Source: Geodermatophilus obscurus DSM 43160
GTDB taxonomy: Bacteria > Actinomycetota > Actinomycetes > Mycobacteriales > Geodermatophilaceae
Length of the DNA: 64,000 nucleotides
Direction of reading: 5' to 3'
Assembly: GCF_000025345.1 (NCBI RefSeq)
Contig: NC_013757.1
Location: 4,216,001 to 4,280,000, forward strand
Position numbers and translations under genes: made by a program. Below, one piece after another: positions 45,307 to 56,642 of the stretch. Every line of letters begins with the position of its first letter. Position 1 is the stretch's first letter. Under the pieces are notes generated by a model. That model saw only the letters and a program-made list of their open reading frames with translations, did not search any database and had not been told where the DNA came from.

Positions 45307-45956
45307 GCGCCGTCCGGGTGCTGCTGGTCGACGACCAGGCGCTGTTCCGCGAGGCGCTGGGGACGCTGCTGGACGCCCGGCCGGAGGTCGAGGTGGTCGG
45401 CGAGGCCGGCGACGGGCACCAGGCGCTGGAGCGGGCGGCCGCGCTGGCGCCCGACGTCGTCCTCATGGACCTGCACATGCCGGTGCTCGACGGGATCGCC
45501 GCGACCCGGCGGCTCAGGGTCGAGCAGCCCGGTGTGCGGGTGCTGGCGCTGACGACCTTCGACGACGACGAGGACGTCTTCGCCGCGCTGCGAGCAGGCG
45601 CGCTGGGCTACCTGCTCAAGGACGTCTCCGCCGACCGCCTGGTCGAGGCGGTGCAGGCCGCCGCGCGCGGTGAGTCGGTGCTCCAGCCGTCGGTCGCCGC
45701 CAAGGTGGTGGCCCGCTTCGCCCAGCTGGACGACGCCCCGCGGTCCCGGCCGCAGCCGCTGGTCGTGCCGCTGTCCGACCGCGAGCTCGACGTCCTCCGG
45801 CTGCTCGCCGACGGGCGCAGCAACCGGGAGATCGCGACGGCACTGTTTCTGGCCGAGGGCACGGTCAAGAACCACGTGACGAACGTGCTGGGCAAGCTGG
45901 GCGCCCGGGACCGCACCCAGGCGGCGCTGCGCGCCCGGGCCCTCGACCTGCTCTGA
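45303..45956 (+). CDS. NarL/LuxR-type response regulator
   Basis: This 217-residue regulator has a receiver domain with acidic pocket Asp10/Asp11, phospho-acceptor Asp56 (VVLMDLHMP), a conserved Thr in LALTTFDDDED and Lys in YLLKDVSAD. A C-terminal LuxR-type helix-turn-helix follows (LSDRELDVLRLLADGRSNRE then IATALFLAEGTVKNHVTNV). It overlaps the kinase by 4 bases and is surely its partner. The target is unknown; the adjacent membrane gene, 79 bases on, is a candidate. Confidence 0.95.
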   Translation: MSAVRVLLVDDQALFREALGTLLDARPEVEVVGEAGDGHQALERAAALAPDVVLMDLHMPVLDGIAATRRLRVEQPGVRVLALTTFDDDEDVFAALRAGALGYLLKDVSADRLVEAVQAAARGESVLQPSVAAKVVARFAQLDDAPRSRPQPLVVPLSDRELDVLRLLADGRSNREIATALFLAEGTVKNHVTNVLGKLGARDRTQAALRARALDLL

Positions 45957-46035
45957 GGGGTCATGCCGAGAGGTGACCGGCGACCGTGACCTCCGACACC
46001 TGGCAGGGACGGCGCGGCGTCCGACCCTCTGTCGC

Positions 46036-46446
46036 ATGACGACGCAGACCCCTCCCCAGCACACGCACAGCCGCGGCCGGCGCACCTGGCACCTCGTCCG
46101 CCACTACCTCGAGATGGTCGTCGCGATGGTGGTCGGGATGGTGGTCCTGGGTCCGCTGGAGGCCCTGCTCTGGCCCGGCGTGGACGACCGGGTCGACGTG
46201 CACGCCGTGGTCATGGCCACCAACATGGCCGTCGCGATGGCCGCCTGGATGCGCTTCCGCGGTCACTCGTGGCCGGCGATCGTGGAGATGTCCGCGGCGA
46301 TGTACGTGCCGTTCGCCGTCCTGCTGGTGCCCTACTGGGCGGGCGCGGTGTCCGGCTCGTTCCTGTTCACCGCCGGGCACGTGCTGATGCTCCCCGCCAT
46401 GGCGCTGGCGATGTGGTGGCGCCTGGACGAGTACGCCGGTTGCTGA
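46036..46446 (+). CDS. Small Met-rich polytopic membrane protein, unknown function
   Basis: The 136-residue protein has a His/Thr/Arg-rich N-terminus (TTQTPPQHTHSRGRRTWHLV) and four helices unusually rich in Met: LEMVVAMVVGMVVLGPLEAL, AVVMATNMAVAMAAWM, a central AIVEMSAAMYVPFAVLLV and VLMLPAMALAMWW. I recall related actinobacterial proteins being labelled FliP-like, but there is no real flagellar motif. The Met and His content could suit metal contact. It follows the two-component genes on the same strand, which may control it. Confidence 0.72.
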   Translation: MTTQTPPQHTHSRGRRTWHLVRHYLEMVVAMVVGMVVLGPLEALLWPGVDDRVDVHAVVMATNMAVAMAAWMRFRGHSWPAIVEMSAAMYVPFAVLLVPYWAGAVSGSFLFTAGHVLMLPAMALAMWWRLDEYAGC

Positions 46447-46455
46447 CCGAGCGCC

Positions 46456-46510
46456 GTTGCGCGGAGAGGGGACGTGTCCGGGGCCCCGGACACGTCCCCC
46501 TCCGCGCAAC
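46456..46510. terminator. Long near-perfect hairpin between convergent membrane-protein gene and cimA
   Basis: The 55 bases form one stem of 27-28 bases with no loop and a single bulge. The left arm starts GTTGCGCGGAGAGGGGACG and the centre is GTCCGGGGCCCCGGAC. The outermost 9 bases equal the arms of the repeat at 44105-44164. It lies at a convergent junction and should stop transcription in both directions. Confidence 0.75.
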
Positions 46511-46538
46511 AGCCGGTCACGAGCCCGACCGGCTCCGA

Positions 46539-48113
46539 CTACCGGTTGCGGACGGCGTAGGTGAGCGCGTCGACCAGGGCGTGCCAGGAGGCCTCGACGA
46601 TGTTGTCGTGGACGCCGACGGTGGTCCACTCCCCCACCCCGTCGGTGCTGTCGATGAGCACCCGGGTCGTGGCGCCGGAGCCGCCCTTCCAGCCCAGGAT
46701 GCGCACCTTGTAGTCGGCCAGCGAGACGTCGGCCAGCTGCGGGTACCGGCTGACCAGCGCCTGGCGCAGCGCGTTGTCCAGGGCGTTGACCGGGCCGTTG
46801 CCCTCGCCGGTCGAGATGATCCGCTCGCCGTCGACGTGCACCTTCACGGTGGCCTCGCTGACCACGTCGCCGTTGCCCCAGTGCTCGACGGAGGTCCGGT
46901 AGCTCTCCAGCTCGAACAGCGGCGGCGGTGCGTCGGGCAGCTCGGCGCGCAGCAGCAGCTCGAAGGAGGCGTCGGCGGCCTCGAACGACCAGCCGTCGGC
47001 CTCCAGCACCTTGACCCGGTCGACCACCCGGCCGATGACGTCGGCGTGCCCGTCGAGGTCGACGCCGAGCTCGCGGCCCTTGAGCTCCACCGACGCCCGG
47101 CCGGCCATCTCGGTGACGAGGATGCGCATGTCGTTGCCCACGACCGCCGGGTCGAGGTGGTTGTAGAGCTCCGGGCTGACCTTGATGGCGCTGGCGTGCA
47201 GCCCGGCCTTGTGCGCGAACGCGGACGCCCCGACGAACGGCTGGTGGTCGTCCGGCGCGATGTTGGCCAGCTCCGCGATGGCGTGGCTGACCCGCTGCAG
47301 CTCGGGCAGGCACTCGGCCGGCACGACCGGCAGATCCATCTTCGTGACCAGGTTGCCGATCAGGGAGAAGGTATCGGCGTTGCCGGCGCGCTCGCCGTAG
47401 CCGTTCGCCGTCCCCTGCACGTGGGTGACGCCGGCCTCCACGGCGGCCAGCGAGTTGGCGACGGCGCAGCCGGTGTCGTCCTGGCAGTGGATGCCCAGCT
47501 TGCCCTCGACCCGCGCGCGCACGTCGGCGACGACCCGGCCCACCCCCATCGGCAGCATGCCGCCGTTGGTGTCGCACAGGACGCCGACCTCGGCGCCGGC
47601 GGCGAACGCCGTCCGCAGCACCTCGACGCCGTGGTCGGGGTCGGCGGCGTACCCGTCGAAGAAGTGCTCGCAGTCGACGAAGACCCGCCGGCCGTGGCCG
47701 ACGAGGAAGGCGACGGTGTCGCGCACCATCGCCAGGTTCTCCTCGAGGGTGGTCCGCAGCGCCTCGCGCACGTGCCGGACGTCGGACTTGGCGACCAGGC
47801 AGACCACCGGTGTCTCCGCGTCGAGCAGCGCGCGCACCTGCGGGTCGTCCTCGACCCGGACGCCGGCCTTGCGGGTCGAACCGAACGCGACCAGCTGGGC
47901 GTGCCGGAGCTTGAGCTCGGTGCGGGCGCGGGCGAAGAACTCGGTGTCCTTGGGCAGCGCGCCCGGCCAGCCGCCCTCGATGAAGCCGACGCCGATCTCG
48001 TCGAGCAGCCGGGCGACGGCCAGCTTGTCGGCGACGGAGTAGCTCACGCCCTCGCGCTGGGCGCCGTCGCGCAGCGTGGTGTCGAAGACGTGGAAGTCGG
48101 TGCTGGTCGGCAC
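46539..48113 (-). CDS. cimA: Citramalate synthase (cimA / alpha-isopropylmalate synthase family)
   Basis: CimA condenses pyruvate and acetyl-CoA to (R)-citramalate, a threonine-independent entry to isoleucine. The 524-residue protein has the DRE-TIM barrel motif FHVFDTTLRDGAQREGVSYS, HCQDDTGCAVANSLAAVEAG, GTANGYGERAGNADTFSLIG and a C-terminal LeuA-type regulatory domain (~380-520). The segments FVGASAFAHKAGLHASAI and HWGNGDVVSEATVKVHVDGE are typical of CimA rather than LeuA. GTG 48113 has GGAGG 5 bases upstream. An isoleucine leader-peptide attenuator precedes it. Downstream it converges on a long hairpin. Confidence 0.93.
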   Translation of the reverse strand: MPTSTDFHVFDTTLRDGAQREGVSYSVADKLAVARLLDEIGVGFIEGGWPGALPKDTEFFARARTELKLRHAQLVAFGSTRKAGVRVEDDPQVRALLDAETPVVCLVAKSDVRHVREALRTTLEENLAMVRDTVAFLVGHGRRVFVDCEHFFDGYAADPDHGVEVLRTAFAAGAEVGVLCDTNGGMLPMGVGRVVADVRARVEGKLGIHCQDDTGCAVANSLAAVEAGVTHVQGTANGYGERAGNADTFSLIGNLVTKMDLPVVPAECLPELQRVSHAIAELANIAPDDHQPFVGASAFAHKAGLHASAIKVSPELYNHLDPAVVGNDMRILVTEMAGRASVELKGRELGVDLDGHADVIGRVVDRVKVLEADGWSFEAADASFELLLRAELPDAPPPLFELESYRTSVEHWGNGDVVSEATVKVHVDGERIISTGEGNGPVNALDNALRQALVSRYPQLADVSLADYKVRILGWKGGSGATTRVLIDSTDGVGEWTTVGVHDNIVEASWHALVDALTYAVRNR

Positions 48114-48150
48114 GGTGTCCTCCAGGGGGACGGCGGAACTGCCCCAGACA

Positions 48151-48210
48151 CGAGAAAGACCCCCCGGGAACGGGAGGTCTGCGCGCGGTCCGGGGAGTGG
48201 ACTGCGCGCT
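48151..48210 (-). terminator. Attenuator of cimA: pause/antiterminator hairpin plus terminator
   Basis: On the minus strand, just after the leader TAG, the first stem pairs GCGCGC(A)GTCC with GGAC(C)GCGCGC (48181-48210). It is followed at once by AGACCTCCCG-TTC-CGGGGGGTCT and TTT (about 48151-48180). The two stems sit back to back, so ribosome position on the leader decides which forms. The distance from the terminator to the cimA GTG is about 40 bases. Confidence 0.75.
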
Positions 48211-48241
48211 AGGCGATGATGATCGTGCGGGTGGGCGACAT
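48209..48241 (-). CDS. Ile-rich leader peptide of cimA (MSPTRTIIIA)
   Basis: A 10-codon open frame reads ATG TCG CCC ACC CGC ACG ATC ATC ATC GCC TAG on the minus strand, giving MSPTRTIIIA. Three consecutive Ile codons lie directly before the stop. GGAGGG lies two bases before the ATG, a tight but usable spacing. The stop codon is the first base triplet of the attenuator hairpin. Stalling at Ile codons when isoleucine is scarce would free the downstream cimA. I do not know of it being listed as a gene. Confidence 0.75.
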   Translation of the reverse strand: MSPTRTIIIA

Positions 48242-48314
48242 CGCCCTCCAGTGAAGCACGCGCCCCGCCGTCCCCGGCAGGCGCGTACACGGCGGGACGG
48301 CGGGCGGCCACCGG

Positions 48315-48569
48315 TCAGGAGTCCGCAGGCCCCGTACAGGGACCCAGCCCGAACCCGGTGAGGTGATGGAACGGCCCCCGCCCTGAGCCCGCGAAGGGTG
48401 GGGGGACGAGCGGCCACCCTTCAGGGGCCCGCGCCGAGCCCGGTGAGGTGATGGAGCGGCCCCCGTCCAGGGGCCCGCCCTGAGCTTGTGAAGGGTGGGG
48501 AGGACGGGCGGCCACCCTTCAGGGGCCCGCGCCGAGCCTGCGAGGCGCGGGGGGAAGGGTGGTCCTTTT
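48315..48569. repeat. Array of stop-associated palindromic repeats between leuB and the cimA leader
   Basis: This gap has no gene. It contains two direct copies of a unit starting CCCGGTGAGGTGATGGA (48355 and 48439, offset 84; the second has a 13-base insertion). Each includes GAAGGGTGGGG and CCACCCTTCAGGGGCCCGCG. A final partial copy runs into the leuB stop, ending GTGGTCCTTTTTCA. It is the densest cluster of the repeat family in the window. Confidence 0.75.
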
Positions 48570-49592
48570 TCAGCCGCCGGTGAGCGCGGCGAGCCGGTCG
48601 CCGACGTCCTCGGTGCGGACCTGGGCCTCCGGGTCGCGGGTGGAGAGGTCGAAGGCCACCGCGGCGTTGACCTTGCGGGCCTGGTCGGCGCGGCCGAGGT
48701 GATCGAGCAGCAGCCCCACTGACAGCACCGTGGCCGTCGGGTCGGCGACGCCCTTCCCGGCGATGTCCGGCGCCGAGCCGTGCACCGGCTCGAACATGCT
48801 CGGGTTCGTGCCCGAGGCGTCGAGGTTGCCGCTGGCGGCCAGCCCGATGCCGCCGGTGACGGCCGCGGCCAGGTCGGTGACGATGTCGCCGAAGAGGTTG
48901 TCGGTGACGATGACGTCGAAGCGGCCCGGGTCGGTCACGAAGAACATCGAGGCCGCGTCGACGTGCTGGTAGGCGACGGTGACCTCGGGGAACTCCGCGG
49001 AGACCTCCTCGACCGTCCGCGACCACAGCGACCCGGCGTGGGTGAGCACGTTGGTCTTGTGGATCAGCGTCAGGTGCCGGCGCGGCCGGGCCAGGGCCCG
49101 CTCGAACGCGTAGCGGACGACCCGCTCGACGCCGAACGCCGTGTTCAGGCTGACCTCGGTGGCCACCTCGTGCGGGGTGTCGCGGCGCAGCACGCCGCCG
49201 TTGCCGACGTAGGGCCCTTCGGTGCCCTCGCGCACGCAGAGCATGTCGATGGCGCCGGGGGCGGCCAGCGGGCTGCGGACGCCGTCGAAGAGGCGGGCCG
49301 GGCGCAGGTTGACGTGGTGGTCGAGCTCGAAGCGCAGCCGCAGCAGCAGCCCGCGCTCGAGGATGCCCGGCGGGACGCTCGGGTCGCCGATGGCGCCCAG
49401 CAGGATCGCGTCGTGCCGGCGCAGCTCGTCGAGCACCGTGTCGGGCAGCAGCTCACCGGTGCGCTGCCACCGCGACGCGCCGAGGTCGTAGGGGGTGCTC
49501 TCGACGTCGGGAGCGACCGCGCGGAGGACCTTGAGGCCCTCGGCCACCACCTCCGGGCCGATGCCGTCTCCAGGGATCACTGCCAGGCGCAT
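48570..49592 (-). CDS. leuB: 3-isopropylmalate dehydrogenase
   Basis: LeuB oxidatively decarboxylates 3-isopropylmalate with NAD. The 340-residue protein has [40 protein letters not shown] (substrate Arg residues), [20 protein letters not shown] (metal-binding Asp) and [23 protein letters not shown] 49592 gives the family N-terminus. It starts 16 bases after the serA stop. The stop codon begins a repeat array. Confidence 0.96.
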   Translation of the reverse strand: MRLAVIPGDGIGPEVVAEGLKVLRAVAPDVESTPYDLGASRWQRTGELLPDTVLDELRRHDAILLGAIGDPSVPPGILERGLLLRLRFELDHHVNLRPARLFDGVRSPLAAPGAIDMLCVREGTEGPYVGNGGVLRRDTPHEVATEVSLNTAFGVERVVRYAFERALARPRRHLTLIHKTNVLTHAGSLWSRTVEEVSAEFPEVTVAYQHVDAASMFFVTDPGRFDVIVTDNLFGDIVTDLAAAVTGGIGLAASGNLDASGTNPSMFEPVHGSAPDIAGKGVADPTATVLSVGLLLDHLGRADQARKVNAAVAFDLSTRDPEAQVRTEDVGDRLAALTGG

Positions 49593-49608
49593 GGGCACCG
49601 ACCCTAGG

Positions 49609-51210
49609 TCAGCGGGGGGTGAGGTCCGCGGAGCGGGCCTCACGCGCGCCGATCCGGCCCGCGATGTCGCCGAGCAGCTCGGCCGGAACCGGGCTGTCGA
49701 CGGTCACCGCCATGAGCGCCTCGCCACCGCGGGTGGTGCGGCTGACCTGCGCGCCGGCGATGTTGATGCCGGCCTCGCCCAGTGCCGCGCCGACCGTGCC
49801 GACGACGCCGGGCCGGTCGGTGTAGACGAAGAAGAGCAGGTAGCCCGCTGCGTCCAGGTCCATGTCGAAGCCGTTGACCTCGACCAGCTTGGGCACCTGG
49901 TTCTTGCCGAAGAGGGTGCCCGAGACGGTCACCTCGGTGCCGTCGGACATCGCGCCGCGGACGCGGATCAGGTTGCGGTAGTCGGGGCTCTCCACGTCGG
50001 TGGTGAGCGCGACCTCCAGGCCGCGCTGGTCGGCGAACAGCGGGGCGTTGACGTAGGTGACCTGCTCCGCCACGACCTCGGAGAAGACGCCCCTGAGGAC
50101 GGCGAGCTGCAGGACCGAGTCGTCGAACTCGGCGATCCTGCCGCGGACGTCGACGGTGACCGACTGGGCCAGCCCGCCGGCGACGGCGGTGAACACGCGG
50201 CCGAGCTTCTCGGCCAGGGGCAGGCCGGGGCGGACGTCCTCGGCGACGACCCCGCCGGCCTGGACGTTCACCGCATCCGGCACGAACTCGCCCTGCAGCG
50301 CCAGCCGCACCGAGTGCGCCACCGCGGTGCCGGCCTTGTCCTGCGCCTCCGTCGTCGAGGCGCCCAGGTGCGGGGTGACGACGGTGTTGGCCAGCCCGAA
50401 CAGCGGGCTGTCGGTGCACGGCTCCGTGGCGTAGACGTCGATGCCGGCGGCGCCGACCTGGCCCGACGCCAGCGCCTCGGCCAGCGCCGCCTCGTCGACC
50501 AGCCCGCCACGGGCGGCGTTGACGATGATCACGCCGCGCTTGGTGGTGGCCAGCTCGGCCACGCCGATGAGGCCCAGGGTCTCCGGCGTCTTGGGCAGGT
50601 GGATCGTGATGAAGTCCGCCTCGCGGAGCAGCTCCTCCAGCGACACCATGCGGACGCCGAGCTGCGCGGCCCGGCCCGGCTGGATGTAGGGGTCGTAGGC
50701 GATCAGCGTGACGCCGAAGGCGGCCAGCCGCTGGGCGACCAGCTGGCCGATCCGGCCCAGCCCGACCACGCCGACGACCTTGTCGGTCACCTCGACGCCG
50801 GTGAACTTCGAGCGCTTCCAGGTGCCCTCGCGCAGCGACGCGTCGGCGGCCGGGATGTGCCGGGCGGCCGCCAGCAGCAGCGCCACCGCGTGCTCGGCCG
50901 CGCTGACGATGTTCGACGTCGGCGCGTTGACGACCAGAACGCCGCGCTCGGTGGCCGCGGGCACGTCGACGTTGTCCAGGCCGATGCCGGCCCGGGCGAC
51001 CACCTTGAGGTTCGGAGCGGCGGCCAGCGCCTCGGCGTCGATCTGCGTGGCGCTGCGGATCATCACCGCGGAAGCGTCGGCCAGCGCCGGCAGCAGGGCG
51101 GCGCGGTCGGCGCCGTCGACGTGCCGGATCTCGACGTCGCGCCCCAGTACCTCCAGCACGCTGGGGGCTAGTTCCTCGGCGATCAGGACGACGGGCGCAG
51201 TCGTGGTCAC
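49609..51210 (-). CDS. serA: D-3-phosphoglycerate dehydrogenase
   Basis: SerA starts serine synthesis from 3-phosphoglycerate. The 533-residue protein is the long actinobacterial form. The catalytic/NAD domain carries [57 protein letters not shown] and the catalytic His in [16 protein letters not shown]. An intervening domain covers about 320-455, and a C-terminal ACT domain starts near 460 ([20 protein letters not shown]), which binds serine in relatives. It is followed by leuB and preceded by a promoter gap divergent from the small membrane proteins. Confidence 0.97.
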   Translation of the reverse strand: MTTTAPVVLIAEELAPSVLEVLGRDVEIRHVDGADRAALLPALADASAVMIRSATQIDAEALAAAPNLKVVARAGIGLDNVDVPAATERGVLVVNAPTSNIVSAAEHAVALLLAAARHIPAADASLREGTWKRSKFTGVEVTDKVVGVVGLGRIGQLVAQRLAAFGVTLIAYDPYIQPGRAAQLGVRMVSLEELLREADFITIHLPKTPETLGLIGVAELATTKRGVIIVNAARGGLVDEAALAEALASGQVGAAGIDVYATEPCTDSPLFGLANTVVTPHLGASTTEAQDKAGTAVAHSVRLALQGEFVPDAVNVQAGGVVAEDVRPGLPLAEKLGRVFTAVAGGLAQSVTVDVRGRIAEFDDSVLQLAVLRGVFSEVVAEQVTYVNAPLFADQRGLEVALTTDVESPDYRNLIRVRGAMSDGTEVTVSGTLFGKNQVPKLVEVNGFDMDLDAAGYLLFFVYTDRPGVVGTVGAALGEAGINIAGAQVSRTTRGGEALMAVTVDSPVPAELLGDIAGRIGAREARSADLTPR

Positions 51211-51393
51211 GGGAGCACAGCCTAGGGACGACCGCCCGCCGCGGGGCCGACCACCCCGCCCCGTCCCCGGGACCCCCCGCCGGAGGGGTGGGGTCGCTTG
51301 CCCGGGTGCGGACGGGCCGACATCCTGGCGCACGACCAGGCCGTCGTCCTGGCCGCGAACGGTCGGCGGATGCCGGCGCTGACGGAGGGGACC

Positions 51394-52182
51394 ATGAGCA
51401 CCCACGACGACGAGCACGGCTCCGGCACCGACCCGCGGTACCAGCCCCCGCAGCAGTACGGGCAGCCGCCGCAGTACGGGTCGGGCGGGCAGCAGGGGCA
51501 GCCGTACGGGGGCCAGCAGTACCAGCCCTCCCCCTACGGCCAGGGCCAGCCGCAGGTCCAGTCCGGGTACCCGCAGTACGGCCAGCCGGGCGGCTACGGC
51601 CAGTACCCGCCCCAGGATCAGTACGGGCAGCACGGCGGCCAGTACGGGCAGCTGTACGGGCCGTACGGCCAGACAGCGGTGCCGGCCCGGCCCACGCCGG
51701 TGGTGGTGGCCGCGGTGCTCGGCTTCGTCTTCAGCGCGTTCGGCGCGCTGATGACCGTCGGCCTGCTCCTCGGCGGGGCGCTGCTCGGGACCGTCCTCGA
51801 GGACGTCGTCGCCAGTGACCCCACCCTGAGCGACGTCGACCCCAGCGAGCTCGGCGAGGTCACCGACTTCGCGTTGCTCTTCGGGATCGGCTTCGGGGTG
51901 CTCGCCCTCGTCTGGACGGCGCTCATGATCTGGGGTTCGGTGCGCGCGCTGACCGGGCGCAGCCGCGTGCTGCTGCTGGTGGGCGGGGCGATCGCCGTGG
52001 CGGTCACCGGGTTGTTCCTGCTCGCCGTCCTCTCCGAGGTCGCCGCCGGCGAGGTGGGTGGGGGCGAGGTCGTGTTCTCCCTGCTGGTCTTCCTCGCGGC
52101 CCTGGCGATCGTCGTGCTGCTCTGCCTGCGGCCGGCCGCGCAGTTCTACGCCGCGCACCGCGCCCGGCGGGCCGCCCGCTGA
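51394..52182 (+). CDS. Membrane protein with Gln/Tyr/Gly/Pro-rich repeat tail
   Basis: The first ~105 residues of this 262-residue protein are low-complexity repeats of the form YGQPP/QYGQ/GGQYG. Four transmembrane helices (from VVVAAVLGFVFSAFGALMTV to VVFSLLVFLAALAIVVLLCL) follow, with an acidic loop (LEDVVASDPTLSDVDPSELG) between the first two. GGAGGGG before the ATG sets the start; a longer frame reaches 51298. I cannot assign a function. It is adjacent to and same-strand as another four-helix protein whose tail is similar (RAAQFYAAHRARR versus REWFAAHRDG), suggesting ancient paralogy. Confidence 0.78.
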   Translation: MSTHDDEHGSGTDPRYQPPQQYGQPPQYGSGGQQGQPYGGQQYQPSPYGQGQPQVQSGYPQYGQPGGYGQYPPQDQYGQHGGQYGQLYGPYGQTAVPARPTPVVVAAVLGFVFSAFGALMTVGLLLGGALLGTVLEDVVASDPTLSDVDPSELGEVTDFALLFGIGFGVLALVWTALMIWGSVRALTGRSRVLLLVGGAIAVAVTGLFLLAVLSEVAAGEVGGGEVVFSLLVFLAALAIVVLLCLRPAAQFYAAHRARRAAR

Positions 52183-52202
52183 TGCCCGGAGGAGAGCGCC
52201 CC

Positions 52203-52616
52203 GTGTCCGCGACCGGTCGCCCCGGGGCCGGAGTGCCGCAGCGGCCGCCGCACGTCCTCATGGCGGGTGTCGCGGGCTTCGCCGAGGCCACGCTGCTGTT
52301 CCTGGTGGCGCTGGTGTCCTTCACGTTCAGCGCCGAGTCGGGCCTGCTGGCGCTGTTCGGCGTCCTGTACCTCGCGCTGACGGCGGCGTGCCTCTGGGGT
52401 GCCGTCTGGGTCCTCCGGGGCCGCGGCCGCCGGCCCCTGGTCGCCGCCTCGGTGGTCACTGGGGTCGTCGCCCTGGTCGGCCTCGTCGTCGGCGTCCTGC
52501 AGGGTCAGGGCGTGAGCCTCCTGCCCGCGCTGCTCCTGCTGCTCGCCGTCGGCGCCGTGGTGCTGCTGCTGCAGGCGCCGTCCCGCGAGTGGTTCGCCGC
52601 GCACCGCGACGGCTGA
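52203..52616 (+). CDS. Small four-helix membrane protein
   Basis: The ~137-residue protein has four hydrophobic helices (starting PPHVLMAGVAGFAEATLLFL, ending LLPALLLLLAVGAVVLLLQA) and a short charged C-terminus ending EWFAAHRDG. GGAGGA lies 9 bases before GTG 52203; an ATG at 52182 overlaps the previous stop but has no ribosome site. It follows the repeat-tailed membrane protein and ends before a perfect 30-base palindrome. Function unknown. Confidence 0.72.
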   Translation: MSATGRPGAGVPQRPPHVLMAGVAGFAEATLLFLVALVSFTFSAESGLLALFGVLYLALTAACLWGAVWVLRGRGRRPLVAASVVTGVVALVGLVVGVLQGQGVSLLPALLLLLAVGAVVLLLQAPSREWFAAHRDG

Positions 52617-52632
52617 GTCCCGGGAACGGGAA

Positions 52633-52662
52633 GGCCCCTGCTGCCGGCCGGCAGCAGGGGCC
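52633..52662. terminator. Perfect 30-base palindrome after the membrane-protein pair
   Basis: GGCCCCTGCTGCCGG followed directly by its reverse complement CCGGCAGCAGGGGCC makes a 15-base stem with no spare loop. It lies 16 bases past the stop at a convergent junction with ilvC. A stop-associated repeat follows at 52671. Confidence 0.75.
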
Positions 52663-52670
52663 CCTCGTCC

Positions 52671-52727
52671 GGCCCCCTGCAGGGTCCCGCCGCGAGCGTG
52701 CGAGTGGCGGGGGCCAGGGGGCCTCTC

Positions 52728-52730
<3 letters not shown>
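52671..52730. repeat. Stop-associated palindromic element after ilvC
   Basis: Arms GGCCCCCTG and CAGGGGGCC enclose AGGGTCCCGCCGCGAGCG and GCGAGTGGCGG, almost the same core as the copy at 9971-10025. The distal end (CTCTCTCA) touches the ilvC stop codon, as the earlier copy touches its gene. Confidence 0.75.
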
Positions 52731-56346
<3,616 letters not shown>

Positions 56347-56470
56347 GGCGTCTCCTGGCGGTGCCTGTGTCATGGCCTACTGCGGGGCGCCCCTGGACGG
56401 GGCCGTGCGGTGTGCGGCGCGGGTGCCTGCGGCGCGGGCCGGCGGCCGTCGGGAGGGAGGTCGGGGCCCG

Positions 56471-56539
56471 CAAACGAAAGACCCCTCGTGCCTGCGGGCA
56501 CAGAGGGGTCAGCGCGTCGGTCGGGAGGACCGACGCGCT
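56471..56539 (-). terminator. Attenuator of ilvB: stop-coupled hairpin plus terminator
   Basis: On the minus strand the leader TAG runs into AGCGCGTCGGTC-CTCCC-GACCGACGCGCT (56511-56539), a perfect 12-base stem. Next comes GACCCCTC(T)GTGCC-CGCA-GGCAC(G)AGGGGTC (56480-56510) followed by TTTCGTTT. The layout is the same as in front of cimA. About 125 bases separate the terminator from the ilvB start. Confidence 0.82.
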
Positions 56540-56573
56540 AGGCGACTACGAGGAGCAGGCACGCCGGACGCAC
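56538..56573 (-). CDS. Leu/Val-rich leader peptide of ilvBNC (VRPACLLLVVA)
   Basis: The frame GTG CGT CCG GCG TGC CTG CTC CTC GTA GTC GCC TAG encodes MRPACLLLVVA. Three Leu and two Val codons precede the last codon. The stop overlaps the first attenuator stem. No clear ribosome site precedes the GTG, so a leaderless transcript is possible. Actinobacterial ilvB leaders of this kind are established knowledge (for example in Corynebacterium); this exact peptide I have not seen. Confidence 0.78.
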   Translation of the reverse strand: MRPACLLLVVA

Positions 56574-56642
56574 GCAGCCACTGTGCGCCTCGACCAGCCG
56601 GGTCGTCAACCGCGCCGTCCCATCCCGCGGGACAGCGTGTCG

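Noticed and set aside
44105..46510. Shared inverted repeats considered as insertion sequence ends
   Set aside because: There is no transposase or target duplication between them, and the genes inside are ordinary in composition.
48355..48536. Tandem repeats considered as a CRISPR array
   Set aside because: Repeats are long, imperfect and self-palindromic, there are no unique spacers of even length, and no cas genes are near.
56546..56581. Alternative short frame upstream of ilvB (GTG at 56581 ending in TAG)
   Set aside because: It also has 12 codons but encodes VAACVRRACSS, without branched-chain codons. The frame at 56538-56573 has Leu3-Val2 and a stop placed in the hairpin.
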